From Mycobacterium sp. URHB0044 (GTDB lineage Bacteria > Actinomycetota > Actinomycetes > Mycobacteriales > Mycobacteriaceae), in NCBI RefSeq assembly GCF_000620625.1, contig NZ_KK211157.1, forward strand, positions 119,804 through 183,803: DNA of 64,000 nucleotides, given 5' to 3'. The translations under genes were made by a program, and so were the position numbers. The notes beneath the pieces are model-generated. The model had not been told where the DNA came from and made no database searches. It worked only from the letters and a program-made list of their open reading frames with translations. Position 1 is the stretch's first letter. Each line of letters opens with the position of its first letter. Below, one piece after another: positions 49,494 to 57,433 of this stretch.

Positions 49494-50332
49494 CGCAATG
49501 CTCCTTCGTAACCGGCGGTGAGTTGGTCACGGCAGACCTGCCACTCGTCGGCGTCGATGCGCATGAAGTGCGCCTTCTCCCTGTCCTCCAACATGGGAAC
49601 GCCCCGGCCGACCCTCGTGTCGCACAGAATGATCGAGGGCACACCGACCGGTTTGGCGCGCTCGGCAATGGCGTCGAACGCCCCGAGGAGTGCCTCGACG
49701 TCGTTGCCGTCGACGCGTTGGACGTACCAGCCACAGGCGTCCCACTTCGCGTGCACGGGTTCGGTGCGCAGCACCCCCGCGGTGGGTCCGTCGGCCTGCA
49801 GCGCGTTGATGTCGACCATGGCAGTCAGATGTCCGAGCTGGTGATGCGAGGCCCCCATCGCAGCCTCCCACGTGGAGCCCTCGTCGAGTTCGCCATCGGA
49901 GAGGAAGTTGATCACCCGCGCCGCCGACCCCTGATGGCGCAGCCCCAGCGCCATGCCGACCGCGACGGTCAAACCATGCCCGAGTGAACCTCCGGATATC
50001 TCCATTCCCGGTGTGTAGCTTGCCATTCCGGACATCGGCAGCCGAGAGTCATCACAGCCATAGCTGTCCAACTCGTCGGCGGCGATGATGCCCGCCTCCG
50101 CCAGCGCGGCGTACAGGCCGATCGCGTAGTGGCCGGTGGACAGCAGGAACCTGTCGCGCCCTTCCCAATTCGGATCATCGGCGCGGTAGCGCAGTTGGTC
50201 GGCGTAGACGGCGGCGAGCATGTCGGCGGCACCCAAGGCCTGGCCGACGTAACCCTGACCCTGCGCTTCGCCCATGTTCAATACGTGGTGGCGCATGCGG
50301 TGCGCCGCAGCAGCGACGGTGTGGCGGCGCAT
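49490..50332 (-). CDS. Transketolase N-terminal subunit (split enzyme)
   Basis: A 280-residue TPP-binding (PP) domain of a split transketolase. FLLSTGHYAIGLYAALAEAG carries a conserved His, and ISGGSLGHGLTVAVGMALGL follows. The TPP/Mg motif is SDGELDEGSTWEA followed by AMVDINALQADG; the leading Gly of GDG is Ser here. The frame is open upstream into the transporter, but ATG 50332 shares its A with the transporter stop (TGATG), so translation is coupled. It pairs with the C subunit, which overlaps it by 4 bp. Confidence 0.92.
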   Translation of the reverse strand: MRRHTVAAAAHRMRHHVLNMGEAQGQGYVGQALGAADMLAAVYADQLRYRADDPNWEGRDRFLLSTGHYAIGLYAALAEAGIIAADELDSYGCDDSRLPMSGMASYTPGMEISGGSLGHGLTVAVGMALGLRHQGSAARVINFLSDGELDEGSTWEAAMGASHHQLGHLTAMVDINALQADGPTAGVLRTEPVHAKWDACGWYVQRVDGNDVEALLGAFDAIAERAKPVGVPSIILCDTRVGRGVPMLEDREKAHFMRIDADEWQVCRDQLTAGYEGALR

Positions 50333-51672
50333 CAGGCGGCCAGGGTATGCGGCTCGGTGGTCCTGGCGGCCTCGTCGGCCGACTGCCGTTCGTGCGGGCC
50401 CCACGTTTCGCGCGTGATGAGCGCCGCACACAGGCCGATTGCCGCGTAACCACTGAACAGCAGCGCCGGGCCCATCCAGCCCATCCACTCGAACAGCAGT
50501 GTCGTGATGAATGGCGTGAAACCGGACACCATCGCCGAAATTTGGTACGCCAGTGAGGCTCCCGATGCACGGGTGTTCGCCTGGAACAGCTCCGGGAACC
50601 ACGCGCCCTGCGCACCGGCGAGGGCATTCTGACATACCCCGTAGGCCACGGCGAAGGTCGCGACGATCAACACCAGCATGCCGGTGTTCACCAGCATGAA
50701 CATGAGGACTCCGAACGGAATGCCGAACGCGCAGACCCACACGTAGACCGGTCGTCTGCCGATCTTGTCGGTCAGTCGGGCCCACGCCATGGTGGCGAAG
50801 ATGCCGAGCGCGGACGCGATGCACAGCGCGACGAGGGTTTCGGTCTTGGTCGCGAGTTCAGCGCCCTTCAGGTACGAGATCATGTAGGTGATGGACACCG
50901 CATAACCGGCGGTCTCGGCGATCCGAAGGCCGATGCCACGCAAGATGTTTCGCCAGTCGGTGCGCACCACCTCGACGATGGGCGCCCGCACGATGTCCCC
51001 CCGCTCCTTGACGTCGTCGAACACCGGCGACTCGGGCACGCGGGCCCTAATGATCAAACCGACGACGACAAGCACGATGCTGGCCAGGAACGGAACGCGC
51101 CAGGCCCAGTCGCCGCCGAGGTGGACGCTAACCAGGAACACCAGGTTGGCCAGCAGAAGACCGACGGGAAAGCCGGCCTGCACGATCCCCGTATAGCGGC
51201 CCTTCTCCTTCCACGGCGCGTGCTCGTAGCTCATCAGGATCGCGCCACCCCACTCGGCGCCGAACGCCAGACCCTGGATGATGCGCACGGTCACCAACAG
51301 AATCGGTGCGAGGATGCCGACCGACTCGAACGTGGGCAGCAGTCCGATGGCGAAGGTGGCCAGGCCCATCACGATGAGCGAAGCGACAAGCACCGGCTTG
51401 CGGCCGAGTTTGTCACCGAGATGGCCGCCAATGATGCCGCCAAGCGGACGTGCCGCGAAGCCGACTCCGAGCGTTGCGAATGCGGCCAGCGTGCCCGCGA
51501 CCGGACTGGCGCCGGGGAAGAACGCGTGGCCGAAGTACAGCGCGGCGGCGGTGCCGAAGCCGATGAAGTCGTAGGTCTCGATGACGGCGCCGACGCCGGA
51601 ACCGACGGCAACCCGCCTGGCATCCGGCGTCCCGTGCATCGGGCCACGCATCTTCAGAGCGTCGTCGCTCAT
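50332..51672 (-). CDS. MFS transporter, metabolite:H+ symporter (MHS) family
   Basis: A 446-residue 12-helix importer. N-terminal VGAVIETYDFIGFGTAAALY is the MHS family start, followed by motif A GGHLGDKLGRKPVLVAS and RIIQGLAFGAEWGGAILMSY. The C-terminal repeat has ARLTDKIGRRPVYVW. MHS members import carboxylates, sugar acids, osmolytes and similar compounds. ATG 51672 is preferred since AAAGGA sits about nine bases upstream; a nearer ATG at 51681 leaves no spacing. It is the first gene of the minus-strand operon, transporter-transketolase N-C. Confidence 0.9.
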   Translation of the reverse strand: MSDDALKMRGPMHGTPDARRVAVGSGVGAVIETYDFIGFGTAAALYFGHAFFPGASPVAGTLAAFATLGVGFAARPLGGIIGGHLGDKLGRKPVLVASLIVMGLATFAIGLLPTFESVGILAPILLVTVRIIQGLAFGAEWGGAILMSYEHAPWKEKGRYTGIVQAGFPVGLLLANLVFLVSVHLGGDWAWRVPFLASIVLVVVGLIIRARVPESPVFDDVKERGDIVRAPIVEVVRTDWRNILRGIGLRIAETAGYAVSITYMISYLKGAELATKTETLVALCIASALGIFATMAWARLTDKIGRRPVYVWVCAFGIPFGVLMFMLVNTGMLVLIVATFAVAYGVCQNALAGAQGAWFPELFQANTRASGASLAYQISAMVSGFTPFITTLLFEWMGWMGPALLFSGYAAIGLCAALITRETWGPHERQSADEAARTTEPHTLAA

Positions 51673-51724
51673 GGGTCTCATCCTTTCAAGGCCTGATCTA
51701 CCTGGGCAATCCGCGCCGATGTCG

Positions 51725-51736
51725 ACTGTCAACAGT
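51725..51736. promoter_or_regulatory. Putative GntR operator, site 1
   Basis: ACTGTCAACAGT is a palindrome (ACTGT-CA-ACAGT) located 53 bp upstream of the MHS transporter start. It is the first of three related sites in the divergent promoter region of the split-transketolase cluster. Confidence 0.55.
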
Positions 51737-51770
51737 GCGGATCGCCCTAGTGTGACCCGGCGCACATTCC

Positions 51771-51782
51771 ATTGTCAACAGT
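51771..51782. promoter_or_regulatory. Putative GntR operator, site 2
   Basis: ATTGTCAACAGT differs from site 1 at one position and keeps the core TGTCAACA. It lies midway between the two divergent starts and could act on both promoters. Confidence 0.5.
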
Positions 51783-51808
51783 CGACGCTATTCAATTGCT
51801 AGTCGTTG

Positions 51809-51820
51809 ACTGTTGACAGT
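51809..51820. promoter_or_regulatory. Putative GntR operator, site 3
   Basis: ACTGTTGACAGT is the same palindrome as site 1 read from the other strand. It lies 22 bp before the ATG of the isomerase gene, a position suited to block transcription or early elongation. Confidence 0.55.
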
Positions 51821-51842
51821 CGTCCGGCATAGTGTGGCCGGT

Positions 51843-52679
51843 ATGTCAGCCGCGGCCACGTTTCACCGACGCCTGGGCTGCTCGACGATCAGCTTCCGAC
51901 ACCAGGACCTGGCGCTCGCGCTACGCACCATCGCGGAACTCGGCTTCACGGAGATCGACCTGGGGGCGCTGCCCGGCGTGTGCGACCATGTGCCGTTCGT
52001 CCTCGACGACGCCGCGGTCGAGACCGTCGCCCGCACGGTGACCGCGTCCGGACTGTGTGTGCGCTCGATCAACTGCGACATCGGCGACCTGAACGCCAAG
52101 CTTGACGACGACGCCCGTGCCCACCGCGAGGCCCACCTCGACATGCTCGTCGCACTCGCCGCAGCCACCGGAGCCCAAGCCTTGGTGCTGCCGTGTGGCG
52201 CACTCGATCACGCTCCCCTGGAGACGTTGACCGCCGACGTCGAACGGGTGGCCGCCGAACTCGCCGCCCATGCCACCGCGGCCGCTCGTGCCGGCATCGA
52301 GCTGTGGACGGAGTCCCTGCACCTGCACCGCCTGTGCTGCGACATCGAACGCGCACAGATGCTGTACGACCGGCTGCCGGACTCGGTGGGCATCGTGATG
52401 GACTTCAGCCACGTCGTCGCCTCGGGCGGTGATCCGGTCGACTTCATCGATCGCTTCGGCGCCAGGATCACGCACGTGCACATCCGCGACGCCATGCCCG
52501 GCGAGATCAACCTGTCGGTAGGCAACGGCCGCGTCGACTTCCCCCGCGGACTCAAGCATCTCGCCGCCGCCGCCTATGCCGGCCATTTCTCACTCGAACT
52601 GGAGACCCGCGACATCACCAACGAACAGCGACCAGGCGCCGCCGTGGCGGCAGGCCGTTTCATCACCGAATTGATCTGA
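51843..52679 (+). CDS. Sugar phosphate isomerase/epimerase-type TIM-barrel protein
   Basis: A 278-residue AP-endonuclease-2-like TIM barrel of the sugar isomerase/epimerase group (IolE, IolI, hydroxypyruvate isomerase, tagatose epimerase). It opens LGCSTISFRHQDLALALRTI and IDLGALPGVCDHV. Likely metal ligands are Glu in IELWTESLHLHRL, Asp/His in IVMDFSHVVASGG, His in ITHVHIRDAMPG, and a terminal Glu in FSLELETRDI. ATG 51843 is chosen over GTG 51813, which would start inside operator site 3. It heads the plus-strand arm of the transketolase cluster, 12 bp before the SDR. Confidence 0.87.
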   Translation: MSAAATFHRRLGCSTISFRHQDLALALRTIAELGFTEIDLGALPGVCDHVPFVLDDAAVETVARTVTASGLCVRSINCDIGDLNAKLDDDARAHREAHLDMLVALAAATGAQALVLPCGALDHAPLETLTADVERVAAELAAHATAAARAGIELWTESLHLHRLCCDIERAQMLYDRLPDSVGIVMDFSHVVASGGDPVDFIDRFGARITHVHIRDAMPGEINLSVGNGRVDFPRGLKHLAAAAYAGHFSLELETRDITNEQRPGAAVAAGRFITELI

Positions 52680-52691
52680 GAGGCAACACCG

Positions 52692-53477
52692 ATGACCACT
52701 GTTCCTTCGCGTCCCTCGCGCACCGCCGTCGTCACGGGCGCCACCTCCGAGCGCGGCATCGGCATCACCGTCGCCCAGCGGTATGCCCGAGAAGGTTGGG
52801 CCGTCGTAATCCTCGACCTGGACGGCGAGAAGTCCGCCAAGGTCGCCGCCGAGATCGGCAACCAGTTCGCGGTCCCCGTGTTCGGCCACTCCGTCGACGT
52901 CACCTCGGAGGAGTCCGTCGCCGCCGCACAGGCCGCCGTCGCCGCAGAGGTGGAGTCCGGCAACCTGCCGCCTGTCGGCGCACTCGCCAACATCGCGGGC
53001 ATCACCTCACCAGTGCCGTTCCTCGAGACCACCCTCGAACTGTGGAACACGGTCATGGCGGTCAACGCCACCGGTACCTACCTGGTGACGAAGGCCTTCC
53101 TGCCGGCGATGATCGAGGCGGGTTGGGGGCGCATCGTCAACATGTCGTCGGTGTCCGCACAGCGCGGCGGCGGAGTGTTCGGCAAGGTGCCCTACTCGTC
53201 GGCCAAGGCCGCCATCCTCGGCTTCACCAAGGCATTGGCACGCGAAATCGCCCATACCGGGGTCACCGTCAACGCCGTCACCCCCGGGGCCGTCGACACC
53301 AACATCCGGGTCGGGTCGACCGACGAGCAGGAAGCCAGGCTGGCGGCCGACATCCCGGTCGGCCGCACGGCCACCACCGAAGAAGTCGCCGCGGTCATCA
53401 CCTTCCTGTCCAGTGAGGACGCCGGCTACCTCACCGGAACCACTGTTGACGTCAACGGTGGCAGCCACATTCACTGA
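52692..53477 (+). CDS. Short-chain dehydrogenase (sugar/polyol-type)
   Basis: A 261-residue classical SDR. The cofactor loop is unusual, TGATSERGIG, with two extra residues; NIAG replaces NNAG, the active-site Ser is in VNMSSVSAQRGG, and YSSAK is intact. NAVTPGAVDTNI and LTGTTVDVNGG complete the fold. The start ATG 52692 is 12 bp after the isomerase stop, so the two form one transcript. It probably oxidises or reduces a sugar, polyol or sugar acid entering through the MHS transporter. Confidence 0.9.
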   Translation: MTTVPSRPSRTAVVTGATSERGIGITVAQRYAREGWAVVILDLDGEKSAKVAAEIGNQFAVPVFGHSVDVTSEESVAAAQAAVAAEVESGNLPPVGALANIAGITSPVPFLETTLELWNTVMAVNATGTYLVTKAFLPAMIEAGWGRIVNMSSVSAQRGGGVFGKVPYSSAKAAILGFTKALAREIAHTGVTVNAVTPGAVDTNIRVGSTDEQEARLAADIPVGRTATTEEVAAVITFLSSEDAGYLTGTTVDVNGGSHIH

Positions 53478-53518
53478 CGGCTGGCGCCTTAGCCCGAGAT
53501 GGTGTTCAGTTCGACGTT

Positions 53519-54811
53519 GTGATTCCCCTGACCTGGAAGCCCGTCCCGTCCGACGCAATCGTCGTCGCCCCGGATGAACGGCTGAGCTGGCCCCGCACCA
53601 TCGGCATCGGCGCCCAGCACGTGGTGGCGATGTTCGGCGCCACGTTCCTGGTGCCGGTGCTGACGGGCTTCCCGCCGGCCACCACGCTGCTGTTCTCCGG
53701 CATCGGCACGGTGTTGTTCCTGATCATCACGGGCAACCGGCTGCCCAGCTACCTGGGGTCGAGCTTCTCGGTAATCGCGCCGGTGACCGCGGCCGTGGCG
53801 ACCAACGGATCCGGTAGTGCGTTGTTCGGCCTGGTGGCCGTCGGCGTGCTGCTGATCATCATCGGCGCCGTCGTGCACGTGGCGGGCACCCGCTGGCTCG
53901 ACCTGATCCTGCCGCCGGTCGTGACCGGTGCCATCGTCGCGCTCATCGGCTTCAACCTGGCGCCTGCGGCGAAGAACAACTTCGAGAAGGGCCCGCTGGT
54001 CGGCATCGTCACCCTGGTACTCCTGGTCGCGGCGCTGGCGTTCTTCCGCGGCATCGTCGGGCGGCTCGCGATCTTCCTCGCCGTCGTCGTGGGTTATCTG
54101 CTGGCGCTTGCCCTCGGCGACGTCGACACCTCGGGGATCGCGTCGGCCCCGTGGATCGGCCTGCCCGAATTTCAGACGCCGACGTTCTCATGGTCGGTGC
54201 TGCCGTTGTTCCTGCCTGCCGTCATCGCGCTGATCGCGGAGAACATCGGGCACGTGAAGTCGGTCGGCCAGATGACCGATACCGACACCGATCCGCTGAT
54301 CGGCCGGGCACTTGCCGCCGACGGCGTGGCGACGACGTTGGCGGGCTTCGGCGGCGGTTCGGCCACCACGACGTATGCGGAGAACATCGGCGTCATGGCC
54401 GCCACCCGCGTGTATTCGACCGCGGCGTACTGGGTAGCCGCGGTCGCCGCCATCGTATTGTCGTTGTGCCCCAAGGTCGGAGCCACCATCTCCGCGGTCC
54501 CACCCGGCGTCCTCGGCGGTGCGACGATCGTGCTCTACGGCCTGGTCGGCGTGCTGGGCGTCCGCATCTGGCTGACCAATCACGTCGACTTCGGCCTGCC
54601 CATCAATCAGATGACCGCCGCCATCCCCCTGATCATCGGCATCGCCGACTTCACTTGGCAGGCAGGGTCATTGACGTTCACCGGCATTGCACTGGGCTCG
54701 ATCGCCGCGCTGCTCGTCTATCACGGCATGCGGCTGCTCGGCTGGCGGACTCGCGAGGACGGCGCCGACGTTCGCCGCGACGATCAGGCCGATCGCGACC
54801 CAGTCGAATAA
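53519..54811 (+). CDS. NCS2 (uracil/xanthine) permease
   Basis: A 430-residue nucleobase-cation symporter-2 protein. AQHVVAMFGATFLVPVLTG opens the fold. IAENIGHVKSVGQMT and GFGGGSATTTYAENIGVMA hold the substrate-binding Glu residues of UraA-type transporters. The number of hydrophobic stretches fits 14 helices. The start is GTG 53519, 41 bp after the SDR stop; no operator copy lies between, so membership in the transketolase transcript is open. Its last 144 bp overlap the convergent EamA gene, including the final hydrophobic segment (SIAALLVYHGMRLLGW). Confidence 0.9.
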   Translation: MIPLTWKPVPSDAIVVAPDERLSWPRTIGIGAQHVVAMFGATFLVPVLTGFPPATTLLFSGIGTVLFLIITGNRLPSYLGSSFSVIAPVTAAVATNGSGSALFGLVAVGVLLIIIGAVVHVAGTRWLDLILPPVVTGAIVALIGFNLAPAAKNNFEKGPLVGIVTLVLLVAALAFFRGIVGRLAIFLAVVVGYLLALALGDVDTSGIASAPWIGLPEFQTPTFSWSVLPLFLPAVIALIAENIGHVKSVGQMTDTDTDPLIGRALAADGVATTLAGFGGGSATTTYAENIGVMAATRVYSTAAYWVAAVAAIVLSLCPKVGATISAVPPGVLGGATIVLYGLVGVLGVRIWLTNHVDFGLPINQMTAAIPLIIGIADFTWQAGSLTFTGIALGSIAALLVYHGMRLLGWRTREDGADVRRDDQADRDPVE

Positions 54812-55615
54812 GCCGAGCGCTTCGGCGAGGACGGTCGCGCCGATGGCGGCGGCGAACACCGGGTTCACGCTCATGAAGATCCCGAAGAAGTGCGTTGGCA
54901 CGCGGCGCAGCGCGAGAACGTCGGCGACGAACGGAATGACCGAGGCGAACACGGCCGCGGCGGCGCCGCACGCCAGCGCGGCAACCGTTGGCGGGTGGGC
55001 GATCAGCGCGACGGTCCCTATCGGCACGTACACGAGTGCCGAGACCGCGACGGATGTTGCCGTTCCGTCGACGCCGGTGAACCGTTGGCCGACCGTGCGG
55101 TTGAGCAGGATGTAGCTCGCCCAGCACATCGCGGCGAACAGGCCCAGGCTGATCCCCAGGTAGTCGGTGGTGGGTTGGGGGCGGGCGAGCAGCATGACGC
55201 CTGCCGCCGCCAGCGCGGCGCAGGCGAGGATGACGCGCCGCCGCATGCCCTTCGGCGTCGCGGTGAGACCGCCCGCGAGCGCGACGGACAGCGGACCGAG
55301 GAACTCCAGCGTCATCGCGAGGCCAAGGCCGATCCGGTCGATCGCGACGTACACCGCGAGGTTCATGACGACGAACACCGAGGCCAACTCGATCACGGGC
55401 ACCCACTGCGCCCGCGTGAACTCCCGAAGCCGCGGCCGGGCCATTGGCAGCAGGATCGCCGCGGCCACCCATTGACGGATCGCGACCACCGCGACGGGCC
55501 CGATCACCGGGAAGGCGAGCGCTCCCGCCGCCGCACCCGACTGATTCGACAAGGCGCTACCGAGCATCAGAAGGATGCCCGTGGCACGACCTCGCCGACG
55601 GGATTCGGTGTCCAT
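54668..55615 (-). CDS. EamA/DMT-family transporter
   Basis: A 315-residue drug/metabolite transporter with two EamA repeats and about ten helices: ALSNQSGAAAGALAFPVIGP, AIDRIGLGLAMTLEFLGPLS, SYILLNRTVGQRF, and RRVPTHFFGIFMSVNPVFAA. This sub-group resembles RhtA (threonine/homoserine exporter). ATG 55615 (MDTESRRRG) is preferred to one at 55630. The C-terminal helix (FDWVAIGLIVAANVGAVLA) and tail are encoded opposite the NCS2 permease end. It diverges from a LysR gene, its likely regulator. Confidence 0.88.
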   Translation of the reverse strand: MDTESRRRGRATGILLMLGSALSNQSGAAAGALAFPVIGPVAVVAIRQWVAAAILLPMARPRLREFTRAQWVPVIELASVFVVMNLAVYVAIDRIGLGLAMTLEFLGPLSVALAGGLTATPKGMRRRVILACAALAAAGVMLLARPQPTTDYLGISLGLFAAMCWASYILLNRTVGQRFTGVDGTATSVAVSALVYVPIGTVALIAHPPTVAALACGAAAAVFASVIPFVADVLALRRVPTHFFGIFMSVNPVFAAAIGATVLAEALGLFDWVAIGLIVAANVGAVLASPPAEQPHAVIDEQRGDRAQCNAGERQ

Positions 55616-55647
55616 GCCGTCAGCATGCAACCGGAACGGCGATTCGC

Positions 55648-55657
55648 AAAATGCATT
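55648..55657. promoter_or_regulatory. AAATGCATTT palindrome in the EamA/LysR divergent promoter
   Basis: A perfect 10-bp AT-rich palindrome in the 68-bp gap between the divergent EamA exporter and LysR regulator genes, in otherwise GC-rich DNA. LysR regulators normally bind such intergenic dyads to control a divergent target. It may also overlap a promoter -10 region. Confidence 0.4.
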
Positions 55658-55683
55658 TAGTGCCGCATCTATACGCTGAACGC

Positions 55684-56577
55684 ATGGAGGTCGAGCTGCG
55701 CCATTTGCGGTGCCTCGTCGCGATCGTCGATCACGGCGGTTTCACCGGCGCAGCAGCCGAACTCGGGATGTCCCAGCCCGCCGTGTCGCGCGGGCTCGCG
55801 GCGCTCGAGCGGTCGCTCGGGGTGCGATTGCTGCGTCGCACCAGCCGGGAGGTCGCTCCGACCGCGGCAGGGGTCCGGGTCCTCGCCAGGGCGCGGAGGC
55901 TGCTCACCGACGTCGACGACCTGGTCCGGGAGACGCGGGGAGGGCTCGGCTGGCTGCGCATTGGTCATGCCTGGGCAGCGATGGGCGAGCACACCGTGGA
56001 GTTTCAACATCGTTGGGCGGCAATGCATCCAGACGTCGAACTGCACCTGATCCGGACCAACTCACCGACGGGCGGACTCGCGGAAGGGGCCTGCGACATC
56101 GCCGTCGTGCGCACCCCTACCGACGCCCCCGGCATCGCCGACGGCCGATTCGACGACGTGATCGTCGGGCTCGAGTCCCGTTATGGCGCGGTGGCCGCCG
56201 ACGACCCGCTCGCACGGCGCCGCGAGCTGCGACTGGCCGATCTCGTCGACCGCGTCCTCGCCGTCGACCCGCGTACCGGCACCACCACAACGGACTTGTG
56301 GCCGCCCAGCAGTCGACCGGAGGTCGAGGAGATCCACGACGTCGACGACTGGCTCGCGGTGATCGCCGCGGGGCGGTGTGTCGGCGTGACGGCGCAGAGC
56401 ACCCTGACGCAGTACCGCCGACAGGGCGTCGTGTTCCGGCGCCTGCGCGACGCGCCCCCGGTGCCGGTCCGACTCATCTGGTGGCGCGACGATCCGCATC
56501 CGGCGACGTCTGACGTCGTCGGCCTACTGGCGGAGCTCTACCACCGTCCTACGCGCTCGGGCGCGGCACGATCATGA
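55684..56577 (+). CDS. LysR-family transcriptional regulator
   Basis: A 297-residue LTTR. N-terminal HTH (LRHLRCLVAIVDHGGFTGAA, then MSQPAVSRGLAALERSLG) is followed by VRLLRRTSREVAPTAAG and a periplasmic-binding-like effector domain (RIGHAWAAMGEHTVEF, IAVVRTPTDAPG). It diverges from the EamA exporter, the classic arrangement for a LysR regulator and its transporter target. The stop overlaps the convergent USP gene by 29 bp. Confidence 0.92.
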   Translation: MEVELRHLRCLVAIVDHGGFTGAAAELGMSQPAVSRGLAALERSLGVRLLRRTSREVAPTAAGVRVLARARRLLTDVDDLVRETRGGLGWLRIGHAWAAMGEHTVEFQHRWAAMHPDVELHLIRTNSPTGGLAEGACDIAVVRTPTDAPGIADGRFDDVIVGLESRYGAVAADDPLARRRELRLADLVDRVLAVDPRTGTTTTDLWPPSSRPEVEEIHDVDDWLAVIAAGRCVGVTAQSTLTQYRRQGVVFRRLRDAPPVPVRLIWWRDDPHPATSDVVGLLAELYHRPTRSGAARS

Positions 56578-57433
56578 CGGGGACCGGTGAATGGCGCACG
56601 ATCTTGGAGGCCGCCGAGCCGAGGAATACCTGGGCCGTCTGTCCGGCCGCACCGGATCCGAGCAGCAGCATGTCGCCGGCCGCCCATGGAACGTTCTCGA
56701 CGGCCTCACGCCAATCGTGACCGCTTCCGATCACGATGTCGACATCCGCAATCGGGATGCGGGTGCGAACGTGGTTGAGCTGCTTGACGATATCGTCGGA
56801 CGTTCGGCGGGCCCACTGCCGGATGACGAGGTCTTCGGCCGAGGGTTCGATGCTTCCGCTGAACATCGTCAGAGGCCGCACCGTGAACGAGACGATTCGC
56901 AATTGCACGGGCCATTGCGTGGCCAGTTCGGCGGCTGCGGCGAGGAGGCCGTTGATGTCGGCTTCGCCTCCGTACGCAGCGGTCAGGCGTCGGATCGGTT
57001 CTGGCCCTAGTGGATAACCGCGCGGTGCGATCGCAACCGGAACGGCCGCGGTGTGGACCAACCGTTCGGTGACGCTGCCGAGCGACACCCTGCCCAGAAG
57101 CCCCGAGGACGACGATCCCACGACGACGAGACGCGCATCGTGGGCGGTGACCAGTTCGATCAAACCCGTTGGGATGGACGTGGATTCGTGGACGACGGTC
57201 GGGATGTCCAGGTCTGAGGGCAGCTGGTCGACAACCCTGTCGATGGCCCGCGCAGCCTGCGACGTGACATGCCGCAGGTACTCCTCCTCGACCGGGTCCC
57301 CCTTCGCGGGCCACGGCCGTTCCACGATGGCCGCGGCCATCACCTTGTCGCCGGTCCAGCGTGATATCTGCGCCGCCAGGTTCAGCGGTGCCGTCCCCTG
57401 ACGGCTCGAGCTGAATCCGGCGATGATGGTCAT
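56549..57433 (-). CDS. Tandem-domain universal stress protein
   Basis: A 294-residue protein with two USP folds. Domain 1 ends in the ATP-binding-type motif VVVGSSSSGLLGRVSLGSVT followed by HTAAVPVAIAP. Domain 2 ends LLLGSGAAGQTAQVFLGSAA followed by HSPVPVMIVP. Both keep the G-2x-G-9x-G(S/T) pattern partly, so nucleotide binding is plausible. ATG 57433 overlaps the permease stop by 4 bp; the upstream open frame is inside the permease. Coupling to an amino-acid permease suggests it modulates transport. Confidence 0.9.
   Translation of the reverse strand: MTIIAGFSSSRQGTAPLNLAAQISRWTGDKVMAAAIVERPWPAKGDPVEEEYLRHVTSQAARAIDRVVDQLPSDLDIPTVVHESTSIPTGLIELVTAHDARLVVVGSSSSGLLGRVSLGSVTERLVHTAAVPVAIAPRGYPLGPEPIRRLTAAYGGEADINGLLAAAAELATQWPVQLRIVSFTVRPLTMFSGSIEPSAEDLVIRQWARRTSDDIVKQLNHVRTRIPIADVDIVIGSGHDWREAVENVPWAAGDMLLLGSGAAGQTAQVFLGSAASKIVRHSPVPVMIVPRPSA

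Noticed and set aside
48510..50332. Split transketolase as one gene broken by a frameshift
   Set aside because: The two parts join by a clean ATGA-type overlap, each has its own start, and the domain boundary falls where natural split transketolases divide.
47799..53477. Assignment of the cluster to apiose catabolism
   Set aside because: Only the split transketolase resembles that pathway; no apiose isomerase, apulose kinase or the other expected genes can be identified.
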